Source: Deltaproteobacteria bacterium
GTDB lineage: Bacteria > Myxococcota_A > UBA796 > GCA-2862545
DNA length: 64,000 nt
Reading direction: 5' to 3'
Assembly (NCBI GenBank): GCA_006226595.1
Contig: SBGP01000088.1
Location: forward strand, 62,001-126,000
Every line of letters begins with the position of its first letter. Positions within the stretch are counted from its first letter, which is position 1. A model generated the notes under the pieces. It saw only the letters and a list, made by a program, of their open reading frames with translations. It ran no database searches and had not been told where the DNA came from. Below, in pieces: positions 53,825-62,863 of this stretch. Position numbers and translations under genes: made by a program.

Positions 53825-55243
53825 TCAGTGCATCGAGGTTTCGCGGTAGTACTCCTTCGCCGCCTTGATGGAGCGACGGCCCTCGGAGCTGGTGGGCTTG
53901 GCACGTGTGTAGATCGCCTGCTGGGCGGCGCTGTTGTCCGCATCGACCGCGAGCTCGGGGGCGGCGTAGTCGTCGAAGGCGTAGCGCAGCACCTCCTCGG
54001 ACTTCTCGGCGAGCTTCTTCGCCTCTTCCTGGTCGCCTTCCTCATAGGCGCGAGCCGAGCGCTCGAGCCACGAGTTGCCCCAGGCGCGCGAGGCGCTGAC
54101 GGCGCGGTCCTTGTCGACGCTCGAGGTCACCGCGACCTGGTCCCGGGTGACGGTGGCGTCGCACACGTTCTCGCTCATCGCCTGCTGCTCGTCGATGAGG
54201 TCGAGGTAGTGAGCTTCGATCGCCGCGATGGTGAGTGCCTGCGGCGTGTCCGGGCTCTTCACCCGAACCCGGGCGGTGATCTTCACGGTCTCGCCCGCGG
54301 TCACGTCGCCGAGGAACACGCGGAAGCCGTCCGTCGTGTGCTCGGTCTGCCAGCCGAAGACGTCGAGCAGCTCGATGCCGTCCCCGAGGTCCACGTCGAC
54401 CGAGGTCGAGCGGGCAACGACGGACGCGCTGTGCTCGAGCTCGTCGGCGAACACGGCCGCGAGCTCCTTTGGGTCGTCGACGAAGTCGTAGCTGCCGCCG
54501 CCGACGTCGGCGATGCGCGCGAGCAGGTCCTCGTTGTAGTCGAGCCCGAGGCCGATGGCGGACACGCTGACCCCCGAAGCGGAGATCTCGGCGACACGGC
54601 GCACGATGGCGTCGGGGTCGACGATGCCGGCCGTGGGCTTGCCGTCGGAGAGCAGCACGATGCGGCCGACCGCGGACTCGCCGATGGGCTTGGCAATCTC
54701 GGCGGCGGCGAGGTCGAGGCCTGCGACGATGTTCGTGTCGCCGCTCTGGAACACGCGGTCGATCCGACGGCGCAGGGTCGAGGCATCGCTGACGTGGGTC
54801 GCCTCGACCACCGTGTCCGCGCGGTCGCTGAACACCACCAGCGAGTACACGTCGTCCGGGTCGAGCTGCCCGACCACGTGCTTCGCGGCGGCCTTGGCGT
54901 AGTCGATCTTGCCGCGAGCAGCCATGCTTCCGGATCGGTCCATGGCCACCGTCAGGTCCACCGGGCGGCGGTAGGCGACACCGATGTCCGCGGGTGCCGA
55001 GACTTCGATGGTCAGGAAGCGCTCGGTGACGTCCGCGGTGAGCACGGCGTTGCGGTCGAGGCCCGAGCTGACGACGAGGTGGCCGCCGGGCACGCGCGGC
55101 GGGGTGGGCGCGACGACGGGCGAGACCACGGTCTCGGGGGGCGTCGGCGCGTCGGGGGCGAGCACGCCCTTGAGAGTAGGGGCGATCAGCGCGGCCCCGA
55201 GGGCGAGTCCGACGAGTCCGATGGTGAGCTGCCAGCGCTGCAT
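53825..55243 (-). CDS. Membrane-anchored von Willebrand factor A (VWA) domain protein
   Basis: 472 residues. N-terminal membrane helix (about 6-27), then a beta domain, then a VWA domain from about 95: metal-ion site VAMDRSGSM (DxSxS), SGDTNIVAGLDLA with the Thr, and VLLSDGKPTAG with the Asp, so the MIDAS is intact. A second beta domain and a helical tail (SARAYEEGDQEEAKKLAEK) follow. Such proteins bind partners through a coordinated Mg2+; in bacteria they often assemble surface or secretion machinery. ATG follows GGAGGTCGCC. Confidence 0.85.
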   Translation of the reverse strand: MQRWQLTIGLVGLALGAALIAPTLKGVLAPDAPTPPETVVSPVVAPTPPRVPGGHLVVSSGLDRNAVLTADVTERFLTIEVSAPADIGVAYRRPVDLTVAMDRSGSMAARGKIDYAKAAAKHVVGQLDPDDVYSLVVFSDRADTVVEATHVSDASTLRRRIDRVFQSGDTNIVAGLDLAAAEIAKPIGESAVGRIVLLSDGKPTAGIVDPDAIVRRVAEISASGVSVSAIGLGLDYNEDLLARIADVGGGSYDFVDDPKELAAVFADELEHSASVVARSTSVDVDLGDGIELLDVFGWQTEHTTDGFRVFLGDVTAGETVKITARVRVKSPDTPQALTIAAIEAHYLDLIDEQQAMSENVCDATVTRDQVAVTSSVDKDRAVSASRAWGNSWLERSARAYEEGDQEEAKKLAEKSEEVLRYAFDDYAAPELAVDADNSAAQQAIYTRAKPTSSEGRRSIKAAKEYYRETSMH

Positions 55244-55343
55244 GGCGACCTCCGAGTTGGTGTCCGTGGCTGCTTTCGTCGCGACAACGCCGCCCGATGC
55301 CAGTTCCTTACACCTCGGATGCCATGACTGTTCGCGACAAACA

Positions 55344-55370
55344 CCGGACCCGGCGCCTGGCCGGATCCGG
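55344..55370 (-). terminator. Hairpin with T-rich tail after the PP2C gene
   Basis: CCGGACCCGG (55344-55353) pairs with CCGGATCCGG (55361-55370) with one mismatch, loop CGCCTGG. It is six bases beyond the stop at 55376, and on the minus strand the stem is followed by TGTTTGTC. Best Rho-independent terminator candidate in the window. Confidence 0.6.
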
Positions 55371-55375
55371 AGCGA

Positions 55376-57865
55376 TCACCGCTTGGGCGGACCCTGGTAG
55401 ATCACCGGACGCAGATCCTCGGGCTCGGGCTTCGGCGCCGGCTTCGGCGCCGTCGGCTCGGGCTTGGGCTCGGCGACCGCGACCTTGCGGATCGGACGCT
55501 CGCCAAGGCCGGCGAGCAGCGCCGCCTTGACCTGCGCGGGCAGGCGCACACCGCTGGGGTTGTCCAGACCGCCACGCGTGGCCTCGTTGAGCAGCGTCTC
55601 GATGCGCGAGTGCGCCTCGGGCTGGTGCTCGGCGACGAGGTCACCCGCGTTGCCCTTGAAGGCCAGGGCGGTGATGAACACGCGCCGCGCCCAGTAGTTG
55701 GTCTCCGTCGTGCTGTGACGCGACAGGCGACCGAAAGCGGCAGCCGCCTCGGCCTCGAGGAGCATGTCGGCGGCGAGGTCCATCGCGGCCTTCTCGGCGC
55801 CGATGAGGTCGAGCATCACGAGCGGGAAGCTGTTCTCGCCTTCACTGCTCATCCACTGCTCGAGGCGGTGGTCGATGCCGTTCGCCGCCGGCGCGGCCCA
55901 CGGGCTTCCGGAGTAGCCACGGGTCGAGCGGTCCGCGCCCTCGAAGTGCACGAGGTGCTCGGCGTAGGAGTCCATGTCGGTGATGGCGACGCCGTACAGC
56001 TTCTTCTGATGGCCGAGGTTGTAGCAGGACCACACCTGGCTGTAGAGCGAGGCGTAGTCGAGACTGGTGTCCATCGCCTTCTGCAGGCGCTCCATCGCCT
56101 GACCACACTCACCCTCACGCGCGATCTTCACAATCTCGATCTGGGTGGAGCCACCCGGAGGCGCGTTGACGTACTTCTCGGCGCGGTGCATGCCCTGACG
56201 GCCGAGATCCGGCTTCTGGGCGTGGATGTAGAAGCCGCCGTTCTCGCTCGGCGGGGGAACGGCACGGATCTCGTAGCCGATGTCCTCGTCGGTGTACTCG
56301 GGGGCCCACTCGACGGGGTCCGCGAGCCACGCGACGCCCTCTCCTTCGGCCTCGCCCTCGGCGAGCTCGCCCTCGGCGGCCTCGCCTGCCGGCTCGGGTT
56401 CCACAGGATCGGGCACTTCGGCCACCGGTGCGGGCTCGACGGCCACTTCGGGCTCCGGCTCGACGGTTCCGGGCTCGACCTCGGCCACCGCTTCGCCTTC
56501 GGTACCGGCCTCGGTTCCGGCTTCGCCCTCGGCGCCCGCCGCACCCTCGGAGCCGGCCTGTCCCTCGGTCTTGGCGCCGGTGTCTTCCTTGGCCGGGGCC
56601 GGGGTCGGCGGAGGCTGCTCGACGGTGATGGCGGCCGGCGCGGGGGCGGGGGCCGGACCACCGCTCTGCGACATCACGTACAGGCCACCAGCCGCAAGCG
56701 CACCGACGCCGAGCAGCAGCACGCCCGCGCCGACGAGGATCTTGCCGCGATTGCTGCCGCCGACGGGCTTTGCCTTCGACAGGTCGCGCTCGGAGGGCGC
56801 GTCCGCAGGGACCACGGGGGCCTCGGGGTCCGCGCCGATCGTGTAGCTCTCGCCGATGGGAGCGCCCGGCGGTTCGGGGGCCATGGGGTGCGAAGAGGGC
56901 GGCGGCGGCGCCTGCGAGGCCCCGATGCCGATCTCCATGTCCATGGGCGGCGGAGCGCCAATCTCCTCGAACTGGATCTGGGGCTGAGGCGTGGGCATCG
57001 GCGGGGGAGCCGGCTCCGGCTCGTCGTAGTCCACCGGGGCGATGGTGGGGTTCGAGCGCATACCGACGCTCGCGAGGCGACCGCCGTCCGCCTGGTCGTC
57101 CTCGGGCACCTCGGGGGGCTCGGTAAAGGGCAGGGGAACGACACTCTCGTTGCCGTCGGCGCTGACCACGATCATGGTGGCGTTGTCGTCGCTGTCGCGC
57201 TCACGAAGCAGCTTGAACAGGCCTTCGATGCTCGCCTGCGGCTCGCGCCAGTCCTGTGCGCCGAACTCGCCGTCCTTGATGAAGCCGTGCACGCCGTCGC
57301 TACAGAGGATGACGGTGTCGCCGGGCTCGAAGGGAAGCAGGTCCTGGACGTCGACCTCGACGGCGCGTTCCACGCCGAGCGAGCGCGCGAGCACGTGGGC
57401 CTCGGGGTGCGAAGCCGCATCCTCTGGAGAGAGAAGCTCCGCGTCCACGAACAGGTTCACCATCGTGTGATCGCGGGTGATGCTCTCCGCTTCGCCGCCG
57501 CGCGAGAAGTAGGCGCGGCTGTCGCCCACGTGCGCGACGATCAGGGCGCCTTCGCGGACGAGCGCGACGACGGCCGTGGTGCCCATGCCCATCAGGCGGC
57601 GAGACTTGCGAGAACGGTCGTAGACGGCCGTGTTCGCGCGCTCGATGGCGGTCTGGAGCTCAGACTGCGGATCGCCGTGCGCGCCGGCCATGTGCTCGTA
57701 GATCTCGCGTGTGGCGAGCGCGGACGCAACGGCGCCACCGACGTGCCCCCCCATGCCATCGCAGACCACGGCGAGCAGCCCGAGGGGAACCTCGAAAAGG
57801 CCGAAGGAATCCTGGTTTTCTTCGCGAACTCGCTTGTCGCTGGCGTAGCCCCAGACGTGCGGCAA
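55376..57865 (-). CDS. PP2C-family Ser/Thr phosphatase with membrane helix and Pro/Glu-rich extracytoplasmic region
   Basis: 829 residues. Residues 1 to about 235 form a PP2C catalytic domain: SDKRVREENQDSFG, VVCDGMGGHVGG, VAHVGDSRAYFS, CSDGVHGFI, DDNATMIVV. All metal-binding aspartates are visible. A Pro-rich cytoplasmic linker is followed by one transmembrane helix (about 400-425), then about 120 Pro/Ala/Glu/Val-rich residues and a C-terminal helical domain (about 555-800) with SARLGL-like helices of unknown fold. It probably reverses Ser/Thr kinase signalling and senses the periplasm. TTG start at 57865 with GGGAGG seven bases upstream; an ATG 47 codons earlier would add a non-conserved tail. 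Confidence 0.82.
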   Translation of the reverse strand: MPHVWGYASDKRVREENQDSFGLFEVPLGLLAVVCDGMGGHVGGAVASALATREIYEHMAGAHGDPQSELQTAIERANTAVYDRSRKSRRLMGMGTTAVVALVREGALIVAHVGDSRAYFSRGGEAESITRDHTMVNLFVDAELLSPEDAASHPEAHVLARSLGVERAVEVDVQDLLPFEPGDTVILCSDGVHGFIKDGEFGAQDWREPQASIEGLFKLLRERDSDDNATMIVVSADGNESVVPLPFTEPPEVPEDDQADGGRLASVGMRSNPTIAPVDYDEPEPAPPPMPTPQPQIQFEEIGAPPPMDMEIGIGASQAPPPPSSHPMAPEPPGAPIGESYTIGADPEAPVVPADAPSERDLSKAKPVGGSNRGKILVGAGVLLLGVGALAAGGLYVMSQSGGPAPAPAPAAITVEQPPPTPAPAKEDTGAKTEGQAGSEGAAGAEGEAGTEAGTEGEAVAEVEPGTVEPEPEVAVEPAPVAEVPDPVEPEPAGEAAEGELAEGEAEGEGVAWLADPVEWAPEYTDEDIGYEIRAVPPPSENGGFYIHAQKPDLGRQGMHRAEKYVNAPPGGSTQIEIVKIAREGECGQAMERLQKAMDTSLDYASLYSQVWSCYNLGHQKKLYGVAITDMDSYAEHLVHFEGADRSTRGYSGSPWAAPAANGIDHRLEQWMSSEGENSFPLVMLDLIGAEKAAMDLAADMLLEAEAAAAFGRLSRHSTTETNYWARRVFITALAFKGNAGDLVAEHQPEAHSRIETLLNEATRGGLDNPSGVRLPAQVKAALLAGLGERPIRKVAVAEPKPEPTAPKPAPKPEPEDLRPVIYQGPPKR

Positions 57866-57968
57866 CGGCGCCTCCCGGCGGGAATCTATCGCATCGGGTC
57901 GTCCTGGGCGGGGCGACCGGACACATGCACCGCCACAGGGTACGACAGGTGCCACGCTCGGAGGTTCG

Positions 57969-59633
57969 ATGCTCGGTCGCGATTCCGCATTTCGCAGGTT
58001 TCCCAACGTTGTCGCCGGCGCGGCCCTGCTCGGGCTCGCGGTGGGCGCGGCTCCGCCGCCGGAGCCCGGGGCGGGCGTGGTAGCTGCGGATCACGAGCTT
58101 GCGTCGGCCGCGGGTGCCGAGCTGTTGAGCGTCGGAGGAAATGCCGTGGACGCTGCCGTCGCTGCCGCGCTTGCGGCGGGGGTGGTCCAGCCAGCGGGCA
58201 GCGGTCTTGGTGGCGGCGGGTTTGCGGTCGGTCATCTCTCGGGGGAGACCTGGGCGCTCGACTTTCGCGAGGTGGGGCCGGCGGGCGCGCATCGCGACCT
58301 GTACCTGGGCGAAGACGGCGCGGTCGTGCCGGGTCTGTCCCGCAAGGGCGGCCTCGCGGTGGGCGTTCCTGGAGAGAGCCGGGGACTGGCTCAGCTCGTG
58401 CGCGACCACGGTGCCACGAGTCACGCCAAGGTGGCTGCGCCGGCCATTCGCCTGGCGACCAAGGGCTTTCGCGTGCGTCCGCACCTCGGACACGCGCTGG
58501 AAGGCACCAAGGACCAGGAGGTGCTCGACTTGTTTCCGGGGGCCGCGGTCGGCAAGGTCGTGACCAACCCGAACCTGGCGCGCACCCTGCGCAAGTGGGC
58601 CGCCACGCGGGGCGAGGACCTGTATACGGGTGCTGGCGCCGAGGCGGTGGTGGCCGCGACCACGCGCACCGGCGGCATCCTCACCGCGGACGACCTCGCC
58701 GGCTACGCCCCGGTGGCGCGTGAGCCCGTGACCTTCACCTACCGAGGCCACACGGTGCACACCATGCCGCTGCCGTCCTCGGGCGGTGTGGTGCTGGGGC
58801 AGATGCTGCGCGTGCTCGAGGGCTACGACATCCAGTCGCTGGGCTGGGGATCGAGCGAGCTGTACCACCTGCTCGCGGAGGTAATGAAGCACGCGTACGC
58901 CGACCGCGCGCAGCACCTCGGGGACCCGGACTTCGTCGAGGTCGACACCGCCCGCCTGGTCTCGGACGAGCGCGTCGCCGAGATCCGCCAGAAGATCTGG
59001 CCCATGCGCACCCACCCGCCGGAGTACTACGGCGCGCTCGTCGAGCCCCCGCAGGACGCCGGAACGCAGCACATCTCGGTCATCGACGCACAGGGTGGCG
59101 CGGTGGCGCTGACCACGACGATCAACACCAGCTTCGGTTCCGGTGTGGTCGCGGGCACGGGCTTCCCACTCAACAACGAGATGGACGACTTCGCAGCCGC
59201 ACCGGGCGTGCCCAACGCCTACGGGCTGGTCGGCAACGAGGCGAATGCCGTCGCGGCGGGCAAGCGACCCCTGTCGTCGATGACGCCGACGCTGCTTCGC
59301 GATGCCGAGGGGGAGGTCGTCCTCGCGGTCGGCGGTAGCGGCGGCCCATTCATCATCTCCGGCACCCTTCAGGCCATCCTCGGCGTGGTCGACTTCGGGC
59401 TCACCCCAGCCGAGGCGGTGGCGGCTCCGCGCGTGCACCACCAGTGGATGCCGAACCGTCTGTTCATCGAGCCCGACGTGCCTGTGGACGTGCGCCAGGG
59501 CCTCGAGGCGCGGGGGCACGAGCTCGACGTCCGCCCGGGCTTCTCGTCCATCCAGGCCGTTCAGAGCCGCGACGGCCTGCGCTACGGCGCGGCGGACCCG
59601 CGCAAGGGCGGGCGCGCGGAGGCCGCGTGGTAG
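57969..59633 (+). CDS. ggt: Gamma-glutamyltranspeptidase
   Basis: 554 residues. Hydrophobic N-terminal helix (about 14-28) for export. N-terminal nucleophile hydrolase with autocatalytic cleavage before the threonine of GTQHISVID (catalytic Thr), plus INTSFGSGVVAGTGFPLNNEMDDF, KRPLSSMTPTLL and GGSGGPFIISGTLQ. Hydrolyses glutathione and transfers its gamma-glutamyl group in the periplasm. The substrate-binding arginine usually found after the catalytic Thr is not obvious, but the binding-loop SSMTPT is intact. ATG follows GGAGGTTCG. Divergent from the PP2C gene by 103 bp. Confidence 0.93.
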   Translation: MLGRDSAFRRFPNVVAGAALLGLAVGAAPPPEPGAGVVAADHELASAAGAELLSVGGNAVDAAVAAALAAGVVQPAGSGLGGGGFAVGHLSGETWALDFREVGPAGAHRDLYLGEDGAVVPGLSRKGGLAVGVPGESRGLAQLVRDHGATSHAKVAAPAIRLATKGFRVRPHLGHALEGTKDQEVLDLFPGAAVGKVVTNPNLARTLRKWAATRGEDLYTGAGAEAVVAATTRTGGILTADDLAGYAPVAREPVTFTYRGHTVHTMPLPSSGGVVLGQMLRVLEGYDIQSLGWGSSELYHLLAEVMKHAYADRAQHLGDPDFVEVDTARLVSDERVAEIRQKIWPMRTHPPEYYGALVEPPQDAGTQHISVIDAQGGAVALTTTINTSFGSGVVAGTGFPLNNEMDDFAAAPGVPNAYGLVGNEANAVAAGKRPLSSMTPTLLRDAEGEVVLAVGGSGGPFIISGTLQAILGVVDFGLTPAEAVAAPRVHHQWMPNRLFIEPDVPVDVRQGLEARGHELDVRPGFSSIQAVQSRDGLRYGAADPRKGGRAEAAW

Positions 59634-59670
59634 CTGCGCCCGGGGCGTTTCCCGCGGCTTGGGGGACTGC

Positions 59671-60567
59671 CTAGACGAGCAGAAGGGCGACGATCACGCC
59701 GGCGATCACACCGGGCAGTCCCCAGGGCACTGCCCGCCAGTTGGAGCCATGCCAGGCCATGACGAGCACGGCGAGGTTCGGCAGGCTCAGGCCGACGACC
59801 GCGGCGTTCAGGCCTTCGCCCTCGGCCCCGAGTGCTGTGGCGCGACCCCCGAGGTCTGCGACGATCCATGGGTCGACCAGGTTGCCGGCGGCCCACGCCG
59901 CGAGCGTCCACAGCCAGATGGGCACGTTCACCGGTGGGCTCTCGGTGAGGGCGGAGATCGCCCACGGCGCACCGCCGATCTGCACCAGGCAGCCGATCCA
60001 CATCACCGCGACGAACCACCGCACGCGCACGGCGGTCGGCAGCGGTTCCGGTGCGTCGTCGCCTAGATCGGCGCCGTTCCAGCTCGCGGCGATGGCGGCG
60101 AGCCCGGCGGGCGCGCTGGCGAGCCACCAGTCGAGCGTCGGGCCGGCGAGCATCCACTGGACGGGTCCACCAAGCGGACTCAGCGCGGCACCGCCGGCGG
60201 CGATCACGGCGAGCTGCCCGGCCGACCGCGGATCCCGCGCGGCCCGCGCAGCCAGCAGGGCCGCGGGAAGTGCCCCGGCGAGCATGCCGAGCAGGACGAC
60301 GTCGAGCTTGCTCCGCAGCTCGAGCTTGCGGGTCGCGGCGAGCGAGACGACGAGCAGCGCCCCGAGCCACAGCCACTGCCCGGGGGCGATGGCGTAGGGG
60401 AGCAGGTCGGGCCGCCACAGGCCCGCGAGCGGCAGGCCCATGGTGGCGACGATCGCGACGAGCTCCGGCGGGACCCGGTACCGGAACGCCTGCCACGCCA
60501 GACCGAGCACCACCAGCGGGCCACTGGCCCACGCGAGGGTCTCGAGCTGGTCGACGGAAACGGTCAC
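59671..60567 (-). CDS. Hypothetical multi-pass membrane protein
   Basis: 298 residues, about eight to nine membrane helices (for example GPLVVLGLAWQAF, LWLGALLVVSLAA, AVMWIGCLVQIGGA and a terminal GVIAGVIVALLLV). No transporter or enzyme motif recognised. GTG start without a strong Shine-Dalgarno. Convergent with ggt and 64 bp upstream of the PfkB gene's end, so it could share its transcript. Confidence 0.6.
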   Translation of the reverse strand: MTVSVDQLETLAWASGPLVVLGLAWQAFRYRVPPELVAIVATMGLPLAGLWRPDLLPYAIAPGQWLWLGALLVVSLAATRKLELRSKLDVVLLGMLAGALPAALLAARAARDPRSAGQLAVIAAGGAALSPLGGPVQWMLAGPTLDWWLASAPAGLAAIAASWNGADLGDDAPEPLPTAVRVRWFVAVMWIGCLVQIGGAPWAISALTESPPVNVPIWLWTLAAWAAGNLVDPWIVADLGGRATALGAEGEGLNAAVVGLSLPNLAVLVMAWHGSNWRAVPWGLPGVIAGVIVALLLV

Positions 60568-60631
60568 CGGTCACTCGTGGCGAGGCGCACACGCCACCGC
60601 GGGCCCCGCAGTGACGCGTTCGGCCCCGGGA

Positions 60632-61642
60632 TCAGGAGGCTGCGGCCTTCGGCGCGTGGCGCTCGACGAGGCCAGCGAGGAGCGGGCGGTCCTTGACCAC
60701 CGCACCGACCTGGGACACGGTCCGCGCGGCGACGGCGGAGGCGAGGTTGCCGGCGGAGCCGGGGTCCCAGCCGCGGGTCAGGCCAAACAGGAAGGCACCC
60801 GCGTAGGCATCGCCCGCGCCCGTGGTGTCGACGGCCTCGACACGGTCGACCTCGACCTCCCAGGTCTGGTCGCCCTGGCGCACGAAGCTGCCCTTCGAGC
60901 CGAGCTTGACGACGACCGTGCCCACACCCGCGCGGGCCGCGATGGCATCGGCGGCCGCAGCACCCTCGAGGTCCGTGAGGGCCTTGGCCTCTTCGGCGTT
61001 GAGGAACACGATGTCGACGTACTGCTCGAGCACCGTCCACAGGAAGTCGCGGGTGGCGCCCACGACGAAGGGATCCGCGACGTCGAGGGAGATCCGCGAG
61101 CCGGCCTGGCGAGCCCAGAGCATGGCCTCGAGGGTCGTGCCACGCATCGGCCCCTCGAGCAGCGTGTAGCCGGTGAAGTGCGCGATCTTCGCGGCCTTGA
61201 TCTGCTCGACGAACTCGCCGAGGCCCTGCATCGCGACGGCGGCGCCGAGATCGGTGAGCATGGTGCGCTCGGCATCGGCGCTGATGATCGACAGGCACTT
61301 GCCCGTGGCGGCGCTGTTCGAGTAGCGCAGAGCGTGGCCGCCGGTCGCCTCGGTCATGCGGGCCGCGTACATCGCGCCCATCTGGTCGTCACCGACCTGG
61401 CCGCAGTACACCGCGTCGCCGCCGAGGAAGCCGATGGTCGCGATCGAGTTCGCGCACGAACCACCGGAGTCGAAGGTCACCTTGTGCACGCGGATCCGGT
61501 CGTAGACCTCCTGCCAGCGGGCGTGGTCGACCAGGTGCATGGTGCCCTTGTGCAGGCCCAGTTCTTCGAGAAGGTGATCGTCGTCGACGACCACCAGAGC
61601 GTCCATGAGGGCGTTGCCGAGTCCGGCCACGTCTCGCTGCAT
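60632..61642 (-). CDS. PfkB family carbohydrate/nucleoside kinase (adenosine kinase-like)
   Basis: 336 residues. Ribokinase fold: N-terminal GLGNALMDALV, the sugar-binding FDSGGSCANSIATIGFLG with GG motif, and the C-terminal DTTGAGDAYAGAFLFG with catalytic Asp in GAGD. ALRYSNSAATGKCLSIIS and the absence of typical fructose-binding features fit the adenosine kinase / ribokinase subgroup, but the substrate is not certain. ATG follows GGAGGAACAGC. Confidence 0.9.
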   Translation of the reverse strand: MQRDVAGLGNALMDALVVVDDDHLLEELGLHKGTMHLVDHARWQEVYDRIRVHKVTFDSGGSCANSIATIGFLGGDAVYCGQVGDDQMGAMYAARMTEATGGHALRYSNSAATGKCLSIISADAERTMLTDLGAAVAMQGLGEFVEQIKAAKIAHFTGYTLLEGPMRGTTLEAMLWARQAGSRISLDVADPFVVGATRDFLWTVLEQYVDIVFLNAEEAKALTDLEGAAAADAIAARAGVGTVVVKLGSKGSFVRQGDQTWEVEVDRVEAVDTTGAGDAYAGAFLFGLTRGWDPGSAGNLASAVAARTVSQVGAVVKDRPLLAGLVERHAPKAAAS

Positions 61643-61750
61643 GCTGTTCCTCCGCGCGCACGGCGGACCGGTGTAGCCCGCCACGGACGTCGCCGCCACG
61701 GAGGCGACAACCCGGGGGCGCCGGGCTACACGCGATGCCTGGAGGCGGCG

Positions 61751-62785
61751 CTGGACCGCGGAACCGTCATTCGCTACCTCGTCGCCGCCGTGCTGAGCGT
61801 CGGTCTGCTCGCGTGGTTCGTGTCTGGCCTGCATCCGATGCAGATGCTGCAGGCGCTGTCCGGCGTGAAGCCGGGGTGGGTGATCGTCGCCGCGATCTGC
61901 ATCCTTCTCGAATACGCCGTTCGCGCGGCTCGCTGGGGTGTGCTCCACCAGGAGGTCGACCCCGGCGTGACGTACGCGGACCTGTGGCGAGCCACCACGG
62001 TGGGCAACGCGTTCAACACGCTCCTTCCGCTGCGTGCCGGCGACGTGGTCCGGCCCGCGGTGCTCGCTCGTCGCCGTCGCGTGCCGTTCACCACCGTGCT
62101 GTCGACGGCGATGGTCGAGCGCATCTTCGAGCTTGCGGGGGTGGTCGTCGCGCTGCTCACCCTGCTCGTGTACCTGCCCGACGAGATGATCGAGGGCGGT
62201 GGCATCGTCGCCGACGTGAAGCATCACGGCGTCACCGTCACGGTCGGCGCCCTCGCGCTCCTCGTGTTCATCGTGCTCCTCGGCTCCGGCGGCGCGCGCG
62301 ACATCTTCGCGCGTCTCGTGAAGCCGCTTCCGCAGGGCTGGGAGGACTGGGCGATCGCGGTGTTCGATCAGCTCGTCGCGGGGCTCGCGGCGGTGGGAAA
62401 CCCGCTTCGCCTGGTCGTCGCCTCGGTGCTCACCGCGGTCTCCATCGGCTGTGGCGTGGGCGGCATCTGGGCGCTGTTCCAGGCCTTCTCCGTCGACCTG
62501 CCGGTGTCTGCCTGCCTGTTCGTGCAGCTCGCGCTGATGGCCGAGATCGCCGTGCCCCAGGCGCCGGGCTTTCTCGGCGGCTTCCACTTCGTGATGGAGG
62601 AGTCGCTGCTCCTGTGGCAGGTCGAGGAAGGCCTGGCCGAGGCGAGCGCGATCCTGCTGTGGCTCGTGTGGTTCGGGCCGATCACGCTGTGGGGGCTGTT
62701 CGACGCGTCCCGTGAAGGCGTGTCCCTGTCGTCTTTCCGCGAGGACCTGGGGCCGGCGAACGAGGACGACGCGCCTGCCGAGTAG
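61751..62785 (+). CDS. Lysylphosphatidylglycerol synthetase/UPF0104-type flippase-like membrane protein
   Basis: About 344 residues with seven or eight membrane helices. Family motif region: YAVRAARWGVL followed by NAFNTLLPLRAGDVVRPAVLARR and AMVERIFELAGVVVA, then LAEIAVPQAPGFLGGFHFVMEESLL-like segment, as in MprF-type flippase domains and AglD2. No synthetase domain is attached. The start is uncertain: in frame there is no ATG/GTG/TTG before the first helix. CTG at 61751 has GGAGG five bases upstream and is used here; ATT at 61769 or GTG at 61790 are alternatives. Divergent from the PfkB gene. Confidence 0.75.
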   Translation: MDRGTVIRYLVAAVLSVGLLAWFVSGLHPMQMLQALSGVKPGWVIVAAICILLEYAVRAARWGVLHQEVDPGVTYADLWRATTVGNAFNTLLPLRAGDVVRPAVLARRRRVPFTTVLSTAMVERIFELAGVVVALLTLLVYLPDEMIEGGGIVADVKHHGVTVTVGALALLVFIVLLGSGGARDIFARLVKPLPQGWEDWAIAVFDQLVAGLAAVGNPLRLVVASVLTAVSIGCGVGGIWALFQAFSVDLPVSACLFVQLALMAEIAVPQAPGFLGGFHFVMEESLLLWQVEEGLAEASAILLWLVWFGPITLWGLFDASREGVSLSSFREDLGPANEDDAPAE

Positions 62786-62816
62786 GGCGCCCCGGTGAGC
62801 GTGTCCTGAGACGGGA

Positions 62817-62840
62817 AGAGCCCGCCACCGGGCGAGCTCT
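62817..62840. terminator. GC hairpin between convergent genes
   Basis: GCCCG (62820-62824) pairs with CGGGC (62829-62833) around CCAC; flanking AGA/TCT can pair across a small bulge. It is in the 78-bp gap between the flippase-like gene and trxB stops. No strong T-run. Confidence 0.35.
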
Positions 62841-62863
62841 CCGAAGGTCGGTCGTCGGAAGGA

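Noticed and set aside
60440-61738. Upstream extension of the flippase-like frame
   Set aside because: It is antisense to the PfkB kinase gene, which has strong motifs and a good ribosome site.
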